A DNA stretch of 64,000 nucleotides. Origin: BJHL01 sp040378885 (GTDB lineage: Bacteria > Planctomycetota > Phycisphaerae > Phycisphaerales > UBA1924). Where the stretch lies: assembly GCA_046316615.1 (NCBI GenBank), contig JBKDAN010000014.1, forward strand, positions 9,291 to 73,290, read 5' to 3'. Below the pieces are notes generated by a model that had not been told where the DNA came from, did not search any database, and worked only from the letters and a program-made list of their open reading frames with translations. A program made the position numbers and the translations under genes. Below, piece by piece: positions 33,303-42,215 of the stretch. Each line of letters starts with the position of its first letter. Position 1 is the first letter of the stretch.

Positions 33303-33902
33303 ATGAAGAAGTATGTTGTTGCCGTTTTGTCGCTGATGGGGCTTGTCACGCTGTCGGGCTGCGCGACGCGCGGTGGCGTGGAGTGCGAGGGCGATGTCTG
33401 CGAGCGTGAGGGGCAGCCGGAAGTGACGCAAGCCGCCGACGCCGCGACGAAGGCAGCGCTGTTTGATCGCGTTGCGAAGCTGGAAGGCGAATGGATCGTT
33501 GAACTGACGCCCGAGGAAATCGCGCAATACGGGCCGCCGGCTACGAGCGTGATCAAAGTCACCAGCAGCGGCAGCATCGTGCGCGACATCATGTTCGTGG
33601 GCACGCCGCACGAGATGACCAACGTGTATCACATGGACGGCGATGAACTGGTGATGATCCACTACTGCGCGCAGGGCAATCAGCCGCGGATGGAAGCCCA
33701 ACTCAACGACGGGCACCGGCACGCGGCGAACCAGATTCACTTTCAGTTTGACGAAGTCAGCAACCTGACCAGTGCCGACCAGAGCTACATGGGCGATGTG
33801 GTGCTGACCTTTGTGGATGACAACCACTACACGCAGAGTTGGACGCACTTCAAGGCCGGCAAGGCGGAAGCGGGTCCGGTGATTAAGTGGAAGCGGAAGT
33901 GA
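33303..33902 (+). CDS. Predicted lipoprotein, unknown function
   Basis: A 199-aa exported lipoprotein: signal MKKYVVAVLSLMGLVTLSGC with a lipobox (Cys20). The mature part has an acidic start (EGDVCEREGQPEV) and a beta-rich domain (GEWIVELTPEEIAQYGPPATSV, DELVMIHYCAQGNQPRM, MGDVVLTFVDDNHYTQSW). The composition resembles lipocalin-like or DUF-type lipid-binding lipoproteins, but no known family is certain. Its start codon abuts a promoter-like element. Immediately after it lies a tandem-word repeat. Confidence 0.85.
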   Translation: MKKYVVAVLSLMGLVTLSGCATRGGVECEGDVCEREGQPEVTQAADAATKAALFDRVAKLEGEWIVELTPEEIAQYGPPATSVIKVTSSGSIVRDIMFVGTPHEMTNVYHMDGDELVMIHYCAQGNQPRMEAQLNDGHRHAANQIHFQFDEVSNLTSADQSYMGDVVLTFVDDNHYTQSWTHFKAGKAEAGPVIKWKRK

Positions 33903-34074
33903 GCAAAGTGCCTGCGTGCGAAGTACCCGAGTGCGAAGTGCGTTTGCGTTCGGAAGGCCGCAGTGGCATCTTTCATCGCTGACGCTCTAGACATTCGAAC
34001 TGCGTTTCGCTGCCCGCCAGCATGAGCAGCACGCTTGCACTTCGTACCCTCCACGCGGGCACTTGCCCTTTGCC
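33898..34074. repeat. Tandem-word inverted repeat (8-bp words AAGTGAGC/GAGTGCG-type)
   Basis: The left arm (33898-33950) reads AAGTGAGC, AAAGTGCC, TGCGTGCG, AAGTACCC, GAGTGCG, AAGTGCG and starts in the stop-codon region of the lipoprotein gene. The right arm (about 34035-34074) carries complementary words CACTTCGT, ACCCTCCA, CGCGGGCA, CTTGCCCT, TTGCC. It fills most of the 186-base spacer between the lipoprotein and SRPBCC genes. Confidence 0.65.
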
Positions 34075-34088
34075 ACGGAGCCTCCACC

Positions 34089-34595
34089 ATGATCGCCTAC
34101 ATCATCCTCACCATCGTCGGTCTCATCATCACGCTTGCGGGCGTCATGGGCGTGTATGGCAGCAGCCTGCCAGCGACGCACACCGCGAGCGTGAGCGTGA
34201 CAGTGAACGCGTCGCGCGAGCAAGTGTGGAACCTCATCAACGACACGGATGGGTTCCCTATGTGGCTGAAGGACATCACGAAAGTAGAAACGCTGCCATC
34301 CCAGGACGGCAAGCGCGTGTTTCGGCAGTTCATGGGTCGCAACTCGTTCGTACTTGTGGAGACCATCAGCGAAGCTCCGTCGCGTGTGAAGCGGACAATC
34401 GCAGATGACAACGGGCCGTTTACGGGGAGCTGGGACCATGTGCTGACAGATGCTGGCGACGGGCAGACGACGTTGACTGTGACGGAAGAAGGCACCATCA
34501 AGAGTGCGATTCCGCGAGCGGTCATGAAGCTGTTCGCCGGGTACGACTACTACTTGAAGCGCATGGCCGAGCAAATCAAGTTCAAGCTTGGATGA
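34089..34595 (+). CDS. SRPBCC/START-fold protein with N-terminal membrane anchor
   Basis: A 168-aa protein: an N-terminal membrane segment (MIAYIILTIVGLIITLAGVMG) then a polyketide-cyclase-like START fold (ATHTASVSVTVNASREQVWNLINDTDGFPMW, FTGSWDHVLTDAGDGQTTLTVTEEG). Such domains bind lipids or hydrophobic ligands; the N-terminal anchor suggests a membrane-associated lipid-binding role. I use ATG 34089, preceded by GGAGCC. Ligand and pathway are unknown. Nothing else is adjacent on the same strand. Confidence 0.82.
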   Translation: MIAYIILTIVGLIITLAGVMGVYGSSLPATHTASVSVTVNASREQVWNLINDTDGFPMWLKDITKVETLPSQDGKRVFRQFMGRNSFVLVETISEAPSRVKRTIADDNGPFTGSWDHVLTDAGDGQTTLTVTEEGTIKSAIPRAVMKLFAGYDYYLKRMAEQIKFKLG

Positions 34596-34634
34596 GCGTG
34601 CCTGGTCTCTTGCTTGCGTGACCCAGACAGAACA

Positions 34635-34664
34635 CAACGACCCGCGCACCGGCGCGGGTCGTTG
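34635..34664. terminator. Hairpin terminator between SRPBCC and S74-domain genes
   Basis: CAACGACCCGCGC and GCGCGGGTCGTTG form a 13-bp stem with a 4-nt loop. There is no strong T run, so it may be rho-assisted or bidirectional. It separates the convergent SRPBCC and S74-domain genes. Confidence 0.6.
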
Positions 34665-34687
34665 TCGTTGGGCGTTCTGTGCTGCGT

Positions 34688-36409
34688 TTACTTGTCGCCG
34701 GGCTTCGCGGTCAGCGCCGCTTCCAACGCGGCAAGGCGTTCGTTGAGCGCATCGATCTGTGCGCGCTGGGCATCGTTCTGCGCCTTGAGTTCCTGAATGG
34801 CGCCGATCGCAACGACTGGCAGTTGGCTGTAGTTGACGGTCAGTGACTGTGTTGCGTCGTCGCCCAACACCAGCGAAGGCAGTACGGTGCGGACATCTTG
34901 CGCGATGAGGCCAAAGTCCGCCTCGCCTGACGCCTTCCAGCGGAAGTTCACCGGCTTGAGTTTCATCGCAGCGACGAGGTTGTTCTCAGCGAGCGTGACG
35001 TCCGTCTTGAGTCGGCCATCGCTCACTGCCGTCCAGGCTCCGGTGTTGGACAGGCGCGCGAAGCTGGGCGCGCCAAAGTTGGCGGTGTTGGTCATCTCAA
35101 GGAAGCCCGCATCCGACAGTCGTGCCCCGCCGCGAAAGCCGGGCTGAGACGTGTTGTTCCACACCGTCTGCCAGCCCGAGCCGACCGCGCCGGTGGTCAC
35201 ATCCAACTTCGCGACCGGTGCGGCGGTGCCGATGCCGACATTGCCGCGTCCGTTGATCCGCATCACCTCGCGCGAAAACGCGGTGTCGAACTCCCACGTG
35301 AAGAATGCCACGTCCGCCGAGTTGCCAAACCCCCCTGTGCTGGGCACGACCATGGACTGCATGCCCGCAAACTCCTCAACACCGCTTGGCTCGATGGCAT
35401 ATCCCACGCGGGCCTTCACGCCTCGGTTCCGGCTGTCATGCTGATTGACGCCGACGATGCCGCCGGTGCCAATCAGCGCACCGGGAGTGAACGCACTGGT
35501 CGCCACCGCCGTCGCGACGGTTGTGGGTGAGACCCGCTGACGCGGCGAAAGCACCACAAACCCCGAGCCTTGCGGGTTGGCTACTTCCACCTGCAACCAT
35601 GTCGCGCGGTCACTGGGCACGCTGCGGCCGAAGTTCAGCGTGGTGGTGAAGATGCCGTTCTCGCCGACGGCGACGCTGCTATTGGTAATGACGTTGCTGG
35701 CGCGGTTGACCTGGTTGTTGCTGGTGGCGGCGTCCCACAGCGAGAAGCGCATATCCGCTGTGCCCGACATGGGGTTGCCCGACGCATCGGTGAGGCGGCC
35801 CTGATACGACAGTCCCGCGTCCAGCGGCGTGATGGGCGACGCCGGTGGACCGAAGGTGATGCTCCAGCCGCCGTTGATGATTCCGCTAGCGGAAGGCACA
35901 TTGTCTCGCACGTACAGGCTCCAAGCACCGTTGGCGTTGGTGCCGATCACGCCGCCGAACGTCGAGGCGTACGGCAGCCCGGGCGCGGGGAGCGGGAAGG
36001 CAATGGTGCCGCTCGATGGCGCGTACACGCCTTGGTCGACGATGCCGGCGATCACGGGGTTCTGCGCAATACCGCCTGCGGAGACGAAAGAGACTTCAAT
36101 GCCGGGTGCCGGCGCGTTCGTGATGGGCGAGTCCATGAGCTGGATGCGCTGTCCGCCCGGACTCACCAGGAGAATGTCAACATCGGCAAGATTGGTGTGC
36201 TGTAGCCCGCGCACTGTCACCGTGACGAACTGGATCGTCGCCGGTCCGCCGCTGACATTGATGGTGCTGGGATACGGCGAGCCGCTGCCGTTGGCGGGGA
36301 TGGTGATGGGTGTTGTGTTGGTATACGTCTGCGCCAGCGCGCCCGCGCTGGCCAGCAACGCCACCAGACTGACCGCCGCCGCCTTGAAAACCGTGTGTAC
36401 CTGCATCAT
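34688..36409 (-). CDS. Exported P-domain plus S74-peptidase surface protein (paralogue 1)
   Basis: A 573-aa secreted protein. Signal peptide (about 1-27), then a proprotein-convertase P-like domain (residues about 30-170, with GGWSITFGPPASP), then YQGRLTDASGNPMSGTADMRFSLWDAAT, typical of Phycisphaerae surface proteins, and the C-terminal peptidase S74 domain (SDGRLKTDVTLAENNLVAAMKLKPVNFRWKASGEADFGLIAQDV) with a coiled-coil tail (QNDAQRAQIDALNERLAALEAAL). The S74 domain is an intramolecular chaperone, first known from phage tail spikes, that trimerises and then cuts itself off. The start is ATG 36409 (AGGAG eight bases upstream). A close paralogue lies 240 bases upstream; the pair likely arose by tandem duplication. 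Confidence 0.85.
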   Translation of the reverse strand: MMQVHTVFKAAAVSLVALLASAGALAQTYTNTTPITIPANGSGSPYPSTINVSGGPATIQFVTVTVRGLQHTNLADVDILLVSPGGQRIQLMDSPITNAPAPGIEVSFVSAGGIAQNPVIAGIVDQGVYAPSSGTIAFPLPAPGLPYASTFGGVIGTNANGAWSLYVRDNVPSASGIINGGWSITFGPPASPITPLDAGLSYQGRLTDASGNPMSGTADMRFSLWDAATSNNQVNRASNVITNSSVAVGENGIFTTTLNFGRSVPSDRATWLQVEVANPQGSGFVVLSPRQRVSPTTVATAVATSAFTPGALIGTGGIVGVNQHDSRNRGVKARVGYAIEPSGVEEFAGMQSMVVPSTGGFGNSADVAFFTWEFDTAFSREVMRINGRGNVGIGTAAPVAKLDVTTGAVGSGWQTVWNNTSQPGFRGGARLSDAGFLEMTNTANFGAPSFARLSNTGAWTAVSDGRLKTDVTLAENNLVAAMKLKPVNFRWKASGEADFGLIAQDVRTVLPSLVLGDDATQSLTVNYSQLPVVAIGAIQELKAQNDAQRAQIDALNERLAALEAALTAKPGDK

Positions 36410-36649
36410 GACCAAGCTCCTGCGATGGGGAAGGTGCGAAGTGCGACTCCCGATACCAGCCCCTAGCGGCGTGCTGGTGTCTTTGCCTTCATGTGCCGGG
36501 CGAGAATGCTCACAAATGTGGAGAGACGCAGTGCGGAACGCCAGGCGAACAGGCTGGGCGGCGTTACACGCACCCGATTGGGCGAACGCGAAGTCCATGA
36601 AAAACCCGTCCGCGAGGACGGGTCGGATGCACTGGAGTTGATCTACTGC

Positions 36650-38383
36650 TTACTTGCTCGCGCTGATCGCAGCCAGTGCCGCTTCCAGCTTCTCGAGCTT
36701 CGCCTTGAGGGTTTCGATCTCGCCGCGCTGTGATGCAATCTCGCTTCGCTGCGACGCAATCTCGCGTTGCTGCTCTTGGATTGCTCCAACCGCGACCACC
36801 GACAACTGGCTGTAGTTGACGGTGAGCGATTCCGTCGCTTCATCACCGACCACCAGCATCGGCAGCACGCCGCGAACGTCTTGCGCGATCAAACCAAAGT
36901 CCGGTGCGCCGGTGGCCTTCCAGCGGAAGTTCACGGGCCGCAGTTTCATCGCCGCAGCGAGGTTGTTCTCCGCGTTGCTCACGTCCATTTTCATCCGGCC
37001 ATCGCTCACGGCTGTCCATGCGCCTGTGTTCGCGAGGCGGGCAAAGTTGGGCGTCGTGAGATTGGCGGTGTTGGTCATCTCGAAGAAACCCGCATCCGAG
37101 AGTCTCGCTCCGCCGCGGAACGTGGGGGCCACAGTGTTGTTCCACACCGTCTGCCAACCCGCGCCGATGCCGCCCGTGGTCACATCCAGCTTCGCCAGCG
37201 GCGCGGCGGTGCCGATGCCGACGTTGCCCCGTCCGTTGATCCGCATGATTTCACGCGATGTCGCGGTGTCGCATTCCCACGTGAAGAAGCCCAGGTCGGC
37301 GGAGTTACCGCAGCCTGCGGTGCCCGGCGCGACGATCGTCTGCATCCCCGCAAACTCGGTGAGGCCGGCCCTGTCAATTGCCCAACCCACGCGAGCCTTG
37401 ACGCCCCGGTTGAGCGGGTCATGTTGGTTCACGCCGTTGTTGCCGTTATTGCCCACCAAGGCCCCCGCCGCGAATGGCGCGCTTGCCACTTTGGCGGCCA
37501 GCGGCGACGAACTCAGCGGCTGACGCGGCGAGAGTGTGACAAATGCAGAGCCCGGCGGGTTGGCAACCTCGATCTCCACCCACGACTTGCGGTCTGTGGG
37601 CACGACGTTGCCGAGATTGACGCTGGCCGTGAACAGCCCATCGGTCACCGGCACATTGCTGACGGTCACAGGCGTGCCCAAACGATTAGTGAAGGCGAGT
37701 CCGCCACTGGCAGCATCCCACACCGCAAAGCGAACGTCGGCATTGCCCGTGATCGGCGAGCCGCCCGCGTCTTTGAGTACGCCCTGATACGTGAAACCGC
37801 CGTCCAGCGGTGTTGGCGCCGTAGGCGGAGCCGAGAAGGTGATGCTCCAGCCTCCAGCAATCGAACCAGAGTCAACCGCGAAGTCGTCCACGACAAACAA
37901 TCGCCACTGCCCGTTGGCGTTGGTGCTCGTCAGGCTGCTGAAATCCGCGGCATACGGCAGGCCGGGGGCCGGGGCGGGGAGTGCGTTCGACCCTCCTGAG
38001 GGTGCGTAGTAGCCCCCCGCAACGATGCCAGAAGCCTGCGAAAGCCCGCCAGCGGTGACGTAACCGACGGTCATGCCCGGCGCGGCGGCGAATCCTGAAG
38101 GACGATTCGCGAGCTGTATCTTCTGTCCGCCCGGTCCCACCAGCAGCATGCGAAGGTCGCCGAACGACGTGTGTGTCAAGCCATTGAGCGTGACGGTGAC
38201 GAACTGAATGGACGCAGGCCCGCCCGTCACGTTAATGATGCTGGGATACGGGTTTGCCGCGCCGCGATCGGGAATGCCGATCGGGGCCGTGTTGCTGAAG
38301 GTCTGCCCCAGCGCACCTGCGCTTGCCACCAGAGACACGAGACTCGCCGCCGCCAGTTTGACTGCTGTACGCAACTGCATCAT
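36650..38383 (-). CDS. Exported P-domain plus S74-peptidase surface protein (paralogue 2)
   Basis: A 577-aa paralogue of the preceding gene with the same domain order: signal peptide, P-like domain (GGWSITFSAPPTAPTP), the FTYQGVLKDAGGSPITGNADVRFAVWDAAS segment, the S74 domain (SDGRMKMDVSNAENNLAAAMKLRPVNFRWKATGAPDFGLIAQDV) and a coiled-coil tail of repeated QRSEIASQRGEIETLKAKLEKL units. Sequence identity between the two is high but not total, so they are separate surface proteins, probably for host or matrix adhesion or for predation; function cannot be told. Start 38383 (double Met at 38380). The frame runs far upstream through the repeat region beside rlmN. Confidence 0.83.
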   Translation of the reverse strand: MMQLRTAVKLAAASLVSLVASAGALGQTFSNTAPIGIPDRGAANPYPSIINVTGGPASIQFVTVTLNGLTHTSFGDLRMLLVGPGGQKIQLANRPSGFAAAPGMTVGYVTAGGLSQASGIVAGGYYAPSGGSNALPAPAPGLPYAADFSSLTSTNANGQWRLFVVDDFAVDSGSIAGGWSITFSAPPTAPTPLDGGFTYQGVLKDAGGSPITGNADVRFAVWDAASGGLAFTNRLGTPVTVSNVPVTDGLFTASVNLGNVVPTDRKSWVEIEVANPPGSAFVTLSPRQPLSSSPLAAKVASAPFAAGALVGNNGNNGVNQHDPLNRGVKARVGWAIDRAGLTEFAGMQTIVAPGTAGCGNSADLGFFTWECDTATSREIMRINGRGNVGIGTAAPLAKLDVTTGGIGAGWQTVWNNTVAPTFRGGARLSDAGFFEMTNTANLTTPNFARLANTGAWTAVSDGRMKMDVSNAENNLAAAMKLRPVNFRWKATGAPDFGLIAQDVRGVLPMLVVGDEATESLTVNYSQLSVVAVGAIQEQQREIASQRSEIASQRGEIETLKAKLEKLEAALAAISASK

Positions 38384-38644
38384 GAGCCACTTCCCTTCGA
38401 CAAAGGAGCCGACACTACATCCCCTGACATGACTCAGTAGCGCGAAGCAGGCGCGCGGTGCGACAGCCACGGCGTGGAATCTGCTGAGATTTGGCGGGAC
38501 GGTGCACCTCGAACGAGGGGAGACGAGCGAGGACACTTTTGGGACGTTGCGGGCTGCTGCTGCCGCATCGCACAACGCTGGATTTCCTCCGCTTCTCCTC
38601 CGCTCCTCCGCGACCCGGCCTCTGCTTCTACGATTCTGCTCTTC

Positions 38645-40003
38645 ATGCACCGTCCCAGCCGCCGCACTTCTGACAAGCCCCTCCCCAGTCCGCTTGGCGT
38701 GACGGCGGAGGAGTTCGTGCGCGAAGCCGCCGGGCATCTGATTTTTCGGGGCGAGGGGAGCACGAACGGGGCGATTGCGTTGTATCGCGCCGTGTTTCGC
38801 GAGGGACCAGTGGGGGCGGCGGACGCGTTCGAGCTTCTGGGTATCAAACTGCCGACCATCGTGCGCGAACTGCGCGAAGAGAGCGCCGAGGGCGAAGTCA
38901 TCAAGTTCCTCAGCCGCATCGAGCGCATGACAACGGTGGGCGTGGGCGGCGATGCCATCACGCTCGCACCATCGAGTGCGGACCTTGCTCAGCGGCTCGA
39001 GCATCTCGAAATCGAAAGCGTCCTCATCCCCATGCGCGGCTCGGCGGGCCGCACCAAGTACACGCTCTGCGTCAGCAGCCAGGTGGGCTGCGCCATGGGC
39101 TGCACCTTCTGCGAAACCGCGCAGATGGGTTTGGTGCGGAGTTTGTCTGCGGCGGAGATTGTGGGGCAGTGGTACGCGGCGAAGCATGTGGTGAGCAGAG
39201 AGGCACTGGGCACTGGGGACTGGGCACTGGGGGAAAGGCAGGACGACATAGCGCGTGCGTCGGTCGCGCGGCCCTCTGTTTCTCCACCAGTGCCCAGTGC
39301 CCAGTCCCCAGTGCCTTCCCCCGCGAACATCGTCTTCATGGGCATGGGCGAGCCCCTCGACAACTACGACAATGTCGTGCAGGCAATCGCCGTGTTGAAG
39401 GATCACAACGCGGCTCACCTGGCGGTGAGCAATATCACGGTGAGCACGGTGGGGCGGGTGGATGGGCTGCGGAAGCTAGCGAAGCACGTGGAGCAGCCGG
39501 GGTGGCATCGGCTGGGGATTGCGTTCAGTTTGAATTCGCCCAATGACGCTGATCGCGGGCAGATCATGCCCATTACCAAGAAGTACTCGCTGCGCGATGT
39601 GCAGGATGCGCTGGTCGCATGGCCGCGCTATGCGGGCAACAAGATTTGCGTCGAGTACGTCTTGATCCCCACGCAAAACGACTCGCGCGAGCATGCGAAA
39701 CAGATCGCGGAGTTCATCCGGCCCTTCGGCCTGCACAAATCCGCCAGCGGTAACGACAGCAACGGCAGCGTCCGCGCGGTTTTGAATCTCATTCCGTATA
39801 ACCCGCGCCGCAATAGCCCGTGGCCCGCGCCCACAGAAGAGCACGTCGAGCAGTTCATGACATGGCTGGAAGAAGAAGGCGTCTTCGTGAAGCGCCGCCG
39901 CACCAAAGGCCGGCAGATGATGGGGGCGTGCGGCCAACTGGGGACGGAGCAGATCAGGCGGCGGAAGGTGGTTGTGACGGTTGGTGGAGAAGTGACGAAG
40001 TGA
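38645..40003 (+). CDS. rlmN: 23S rRNA (adenine-2503-C2)-methyltransferase RlmN with in-frame repeat insertion
   Basis: Radical SAM enzyme that methylates C2 of A2503 in 23S rRNA. The 4Fe-4S motif CAMGCTFC gives Cys149, Cys153 and Cys156; MGMGEPLDNYDNV, SVGRVDGLRKLAKHVEQ-type and GIAFSLNSPNDADRGQIMP are family motifs, and ACGQL near the end holds the methyl-carrying Cys. The protein (452 aa) is longer than usual because residues about 186-226 are an insertion coded by a tandem-word inverted repeat (39202-39315) placed between AAEIVGQWYAAKH and NIVFMGMGEP; the frame is kept. The 3' end (GEVTK and stop) lies inside another repeat element. The extra loop may be tolerated on the surface. Confidence 0.94.
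   Translation: MHRPSRRTSDKPLPSPLGVTAEEFVREAAGHLIFRGEGSTNGAIALYRAVFREGPVGAADAFELLGIKLPTIVRELREESAEGEVIKFLSRIERMTTVGVGGDAITLAPSSADLAQRLEHLEIESVLIPMRGSAGRTKYTLCVSSQVGCAMGCTFCETAQMGLVRSLSAAEIVGQWYAAKHVVSREALGTGDWALGERQDDIARASVARPSVSPPVPSAQSPVPSPANIVFMGMGEPLDNYDNVVQAIAVLKDHNAAHLAVSNITVSTVGRVDGLRKLAKHVEQPGWHRLGIAFSLNSPNDADRGQIMPITKKYSLRDVQDALVAWPRYAGNKICVEYVLIPTQNDSREHAKQIAEFIRPFGLHKSASGNDSNGSVRAVLNLIPYNPRRNSPWPAPTEEHVEQFMTWLEEEGVFVKRRRTKGRQMMGACGQLGTEQIRRRKVVVTVGGEVTK
39202..39315. repeat. Tandem-word inverted repeat inside rlmN (7-bp word GGCACTG)
   Basis: The left arm (39202-39233) reads GGCACTG, GGCACTG, GGGACTG, GGCACTG, GGGG followed by GGGGGAAAGGC. The right arm (39287-39315) is CAGTGCC, CAGTGCC, CAGTCCC, CAGTGCC, i.e. 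the complementary words in order, with GGGGGAAGG on the complement. The arms can pair over about 28 bp. It is inserted in frame in rlmN. Confidence 0.85.
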
Positions 40004-40092
40004 CAAAGTGACGCAGTAACGAAGTGGGGAGGACGCACCAAGCCCGCATATTTTCCACTTCGTCACTGCGTGACACCGTAACTTCGTCACTC
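39989..40092. repeat. Tandem-word inverted repeat at the rlmN 3' end (8-bp word GAAGTGAC)
   Basis: The left arm reads GAAGTGAC, GAAGTGAC, AAAGTGAC, GCAGTAAC, GAAGTGG and GGGAGG, overlapping the rlmN stop codon. The right arm (40056-40092) carries CACTTCGT, CACTGCGT, GACACCGT, AACTTCGT, CACTC. The complement of the right end has GGGGAAAGAGTGAC, the common purine tail. Confidence 0.85.
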
Positions 40093-40179
40093 TTTCCCCG
40101 AATACCCTCCCACACCCCGCGTGCCCTGAGCGGCGGTGGTTCGATTTGGCACACGTCAGGGCCTGTGAAAGGACATTGC

Positions 40180-42123
40180 TTGAAGATCGCTCCCGCTGGT
40201 CGTTGTGGTTCGCTCGCGCTTGCGTTGGTTGTTGTCGCCGGTCTGTGTGCGCCGGTCGGCTCGGTGGCGTTGGCTCAAGATGGAGCCGCCCCCGCGCAAG
40301 CTGAGAAGAAGCCCGTCAAGAGCGTGATGGACCTGCCGCGCCATACGTACAAGATCGAGGGCAAGGCCAGCGAGTTCCTGCTGACTGACGCGCCGTTCAA
40401 GGCCTTCGTCAGCGAGGTTCGGAAGAACACCGAGAAGACGCTCGCCGAGTACGACATCACCGACAAGACGACCATGAAGGGCATGCTGGGCCTGCTGCAA
40501 GCTATCGCCATCTTCGAAGGTCGCACGGACGACGCCCTCGCCATCACGCCCAAGCTCAGGGAGCTGGAAGACAAGGAAGGCGTAAAACTGATGACGGGCG
40601 AAGCCCTCGCCGCCCGCATTGAAGCCAAGGCGGCTTCCAGCGGCGATGAAGCTGCGTACATCGAAGCCTTCAAGCAGAATCTCGCCAAGCGCATCGGTGC
40701 GCTGCCGTGGGAGAAGGTGCGTGAGGAAGTGAAGCAGACTCGCTCAACCGCGCTGATCATCTCTCGCGATCTGGTGCTCGGGCAGATCCAGGCGAGCCTT
40801 GATCCGGTCGTTGAACAGAACGAAGGCGAAGTCTCGGGCGACATGGTGACCGGCCTGATCCGCATGCGCGTCATGCTGGATCATCAACTGCCCCTTATGC
40901 CTGCCATGGCCGAGGTGTACGGCGATCTGATCGACAAGAACGAGAAGAAGGTCGCGATCGAAGACAAGTGGACGCCAAACCTCGTCACTCTCAACAGCGG
41001 CGACAACGCCAAGCCGGTCGTCATGGCGGTGTGGGACAGCGGCGTGGACACCGCCATCTTCGCGCCCAAGCAACAGCTGTGGACCAACACCAAGGAAGTC
41101 GCCGGCAACGGCAAGGACGATGACAACAACGGCTTCGTCGATGATGTGCACGGCATCGCTTTCGACCTGCGCGGCAACTACACGCCCGAGCTGCTGCACA
41201 GCGTGAAGGAAATGAAGAACGACAAGTCTCTGGTCGTGAAGCACACCAAGGGCCTGATGGACCTGCAGGCTGCGGTCGACAGCCCCGAAGCCAACGCGCT
41301 GCGTCAGTACATGAGCACGCTCAAGGCCGATCAGGTCGAAGGTTTCCTGGAAGATCTGGGCCTCTATGGCAACTACAGCCACGGCACGCACGTTGCCGGC
41401 ATCGCCGCCGAAGGCAACCCCTTCGCCCGCGTGCTTGCCGCCCGCATCACCTTCGACTTCAAGAGCATTCCGCAAGTGACGCCCAGCATCGAGCAGGCCA
41501 AGAAGGACGCCGCCGCTGCCGAAGCGACCATCGAGTACTTCAAGAAGGCCGGTGTGCGCGTCGTCAACATGAGCTGGGGCGGCAGCGTGAAGGGCATCGA
41601 AGGCGCTTTGGAAATGAAGGGCGTCGGCGAATCTCCCGAAGCCCGCGCCAAGCTTGCCCGCGAGATCTTCGACATCGGCAAGACCAGCCTCGAGAATGCG
41701 ATGAAGAACGCTCCTGAAATTCTCTTCGTCGCCGCCGCCGGCAACAGCGACAACGACAACGAGTTCAGCGAGATGATCCCCAGCGGCCTCAACGTGCCCA
41801 ACATGGTTACCGTCGGCGCCATCGACAGCAGCGGCAAGCCCACCGACTTCACCACCTTTGGCAAGAACGTCGTGCTCTATGCCAACGGCTTTGAAGTCGA
41901 CAGCTACGTGCCGGGCGGCGAACGCATGAAGTTCAGCGGCACCAGCATGGCCAGCCCCAACGTGGCCAACCTCGCCGGCAAGATCGTCGCCCTCAACCCC
42001 AAGCTCAGCCCCACGGAAATCGTGGAAGCCATGAAGCGCACGGGTGACCCGCTCGAAGGCTACGAAGGCCGCATCATTGTGAACCCCAAGCGAGCCGTCG
42101 GCGTGCTCCGCAGCGCTCAGTGA
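40180..42123 (+). CDS. Exported subtilase-family serine peptidase (S8)
   Basis: A 647-aa secreted protease. The catalytic triad is visible: Asp in VMAVWDSGVDT, His in YSHGTHVAGIAAEG, Ser in FSGTSMASPNVANLAG. Signal peptide about 1-33 (KIAPAGRCGSLALALVVVAGLCAPVGSVALA). About 250 residues precede the Asp and could be a propeptide or N-terminal domain. I choose TTG 40180 because AAAGGA lies five bases upstream and the signal peptide starts well; GTG 40165 is an alternative. The downstream terminator and the close tail to the CPBP gene suggest a monocistronic unit. Confidence 0.9.
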   Translation: MKIAPAGRCGSLALALVVVAGLCAPVGSVALAQDGAAPAQAEKKPVKSVMDLPRHTYKIEGKASEFLLTDAPFKAFVSEVRKNTEKTLAEYDITDKTTMKGMLGLLQAIAIFEGRTDDALAITPKLRELEDKEGVKLMTGEALAARIEAKAASSGDEAAYIEAFKQNLAKRIGALPWEKVREEVKQTRSTALIISRDLVLGQIQASLDPVVEQNEGEVSGDMVTGLIRMRVMLDHQLPLMPAMAEVYGDLIDKNEKKVAIEDKWTPNLVTLNSGDNAKPVVMAVWDSGVDTAIFAPKQQLWTNTKEVAGNGKDDDNNGFVDDVHGIAFDLRGNYTPELLHSVKEMKNDKSLVVKHTKGLMDLQAAVDSPEANALRQYMSTLKADQVEGFLEDLGLYGNYSHGTHVAGIAAEGNPFARVLAARITFDFKSIPQVTPSIEQAKKDAAAAEATIEYFKKAGVRVVNMSWGGSVKGIEGALEMKGVGESPEARAKLAREIFDIGKTSLENAMKNAPEILFVAAAGNSDNDNEFSEMIPSGLNVPNMVTVGAIDSSGKPTDFTTFGKNVVLYANGFEVDSYVPGGERMKFSGTSMASPNVANLAGKIVALNPKLSPTEIVEAMKRTGDPLEGYEGRIIVNPKRAVGVLRSAQ

Positions 42124-42165
42124 TTCGCCCGCTCAGTTTGGTGTCACAAGTTGATAGCACACACA

Positions 42166-42196
42166 GCGCCCGCCTTCATCGGCGGGCGTTTTTCGT
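42166..42196 (+). terminator. Intrinsic terminator of the subtilase gene
   Basis: GCGCCCGCC, a 6-nt loop and GGCGGGCG are followed by TTTTTCG. Located about 43 bases after the stop codon. Confidence 0.85.
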
Positions 42197-42215
42197 TTTG
42201 CATGCTCAATGTACT

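Noticed and set aside
39202..40092. CRISPR array
   Set aside because: The repeats are 7-8 bp words directly abutting each other, with no spacers of 30-40 bp and no cas genes.
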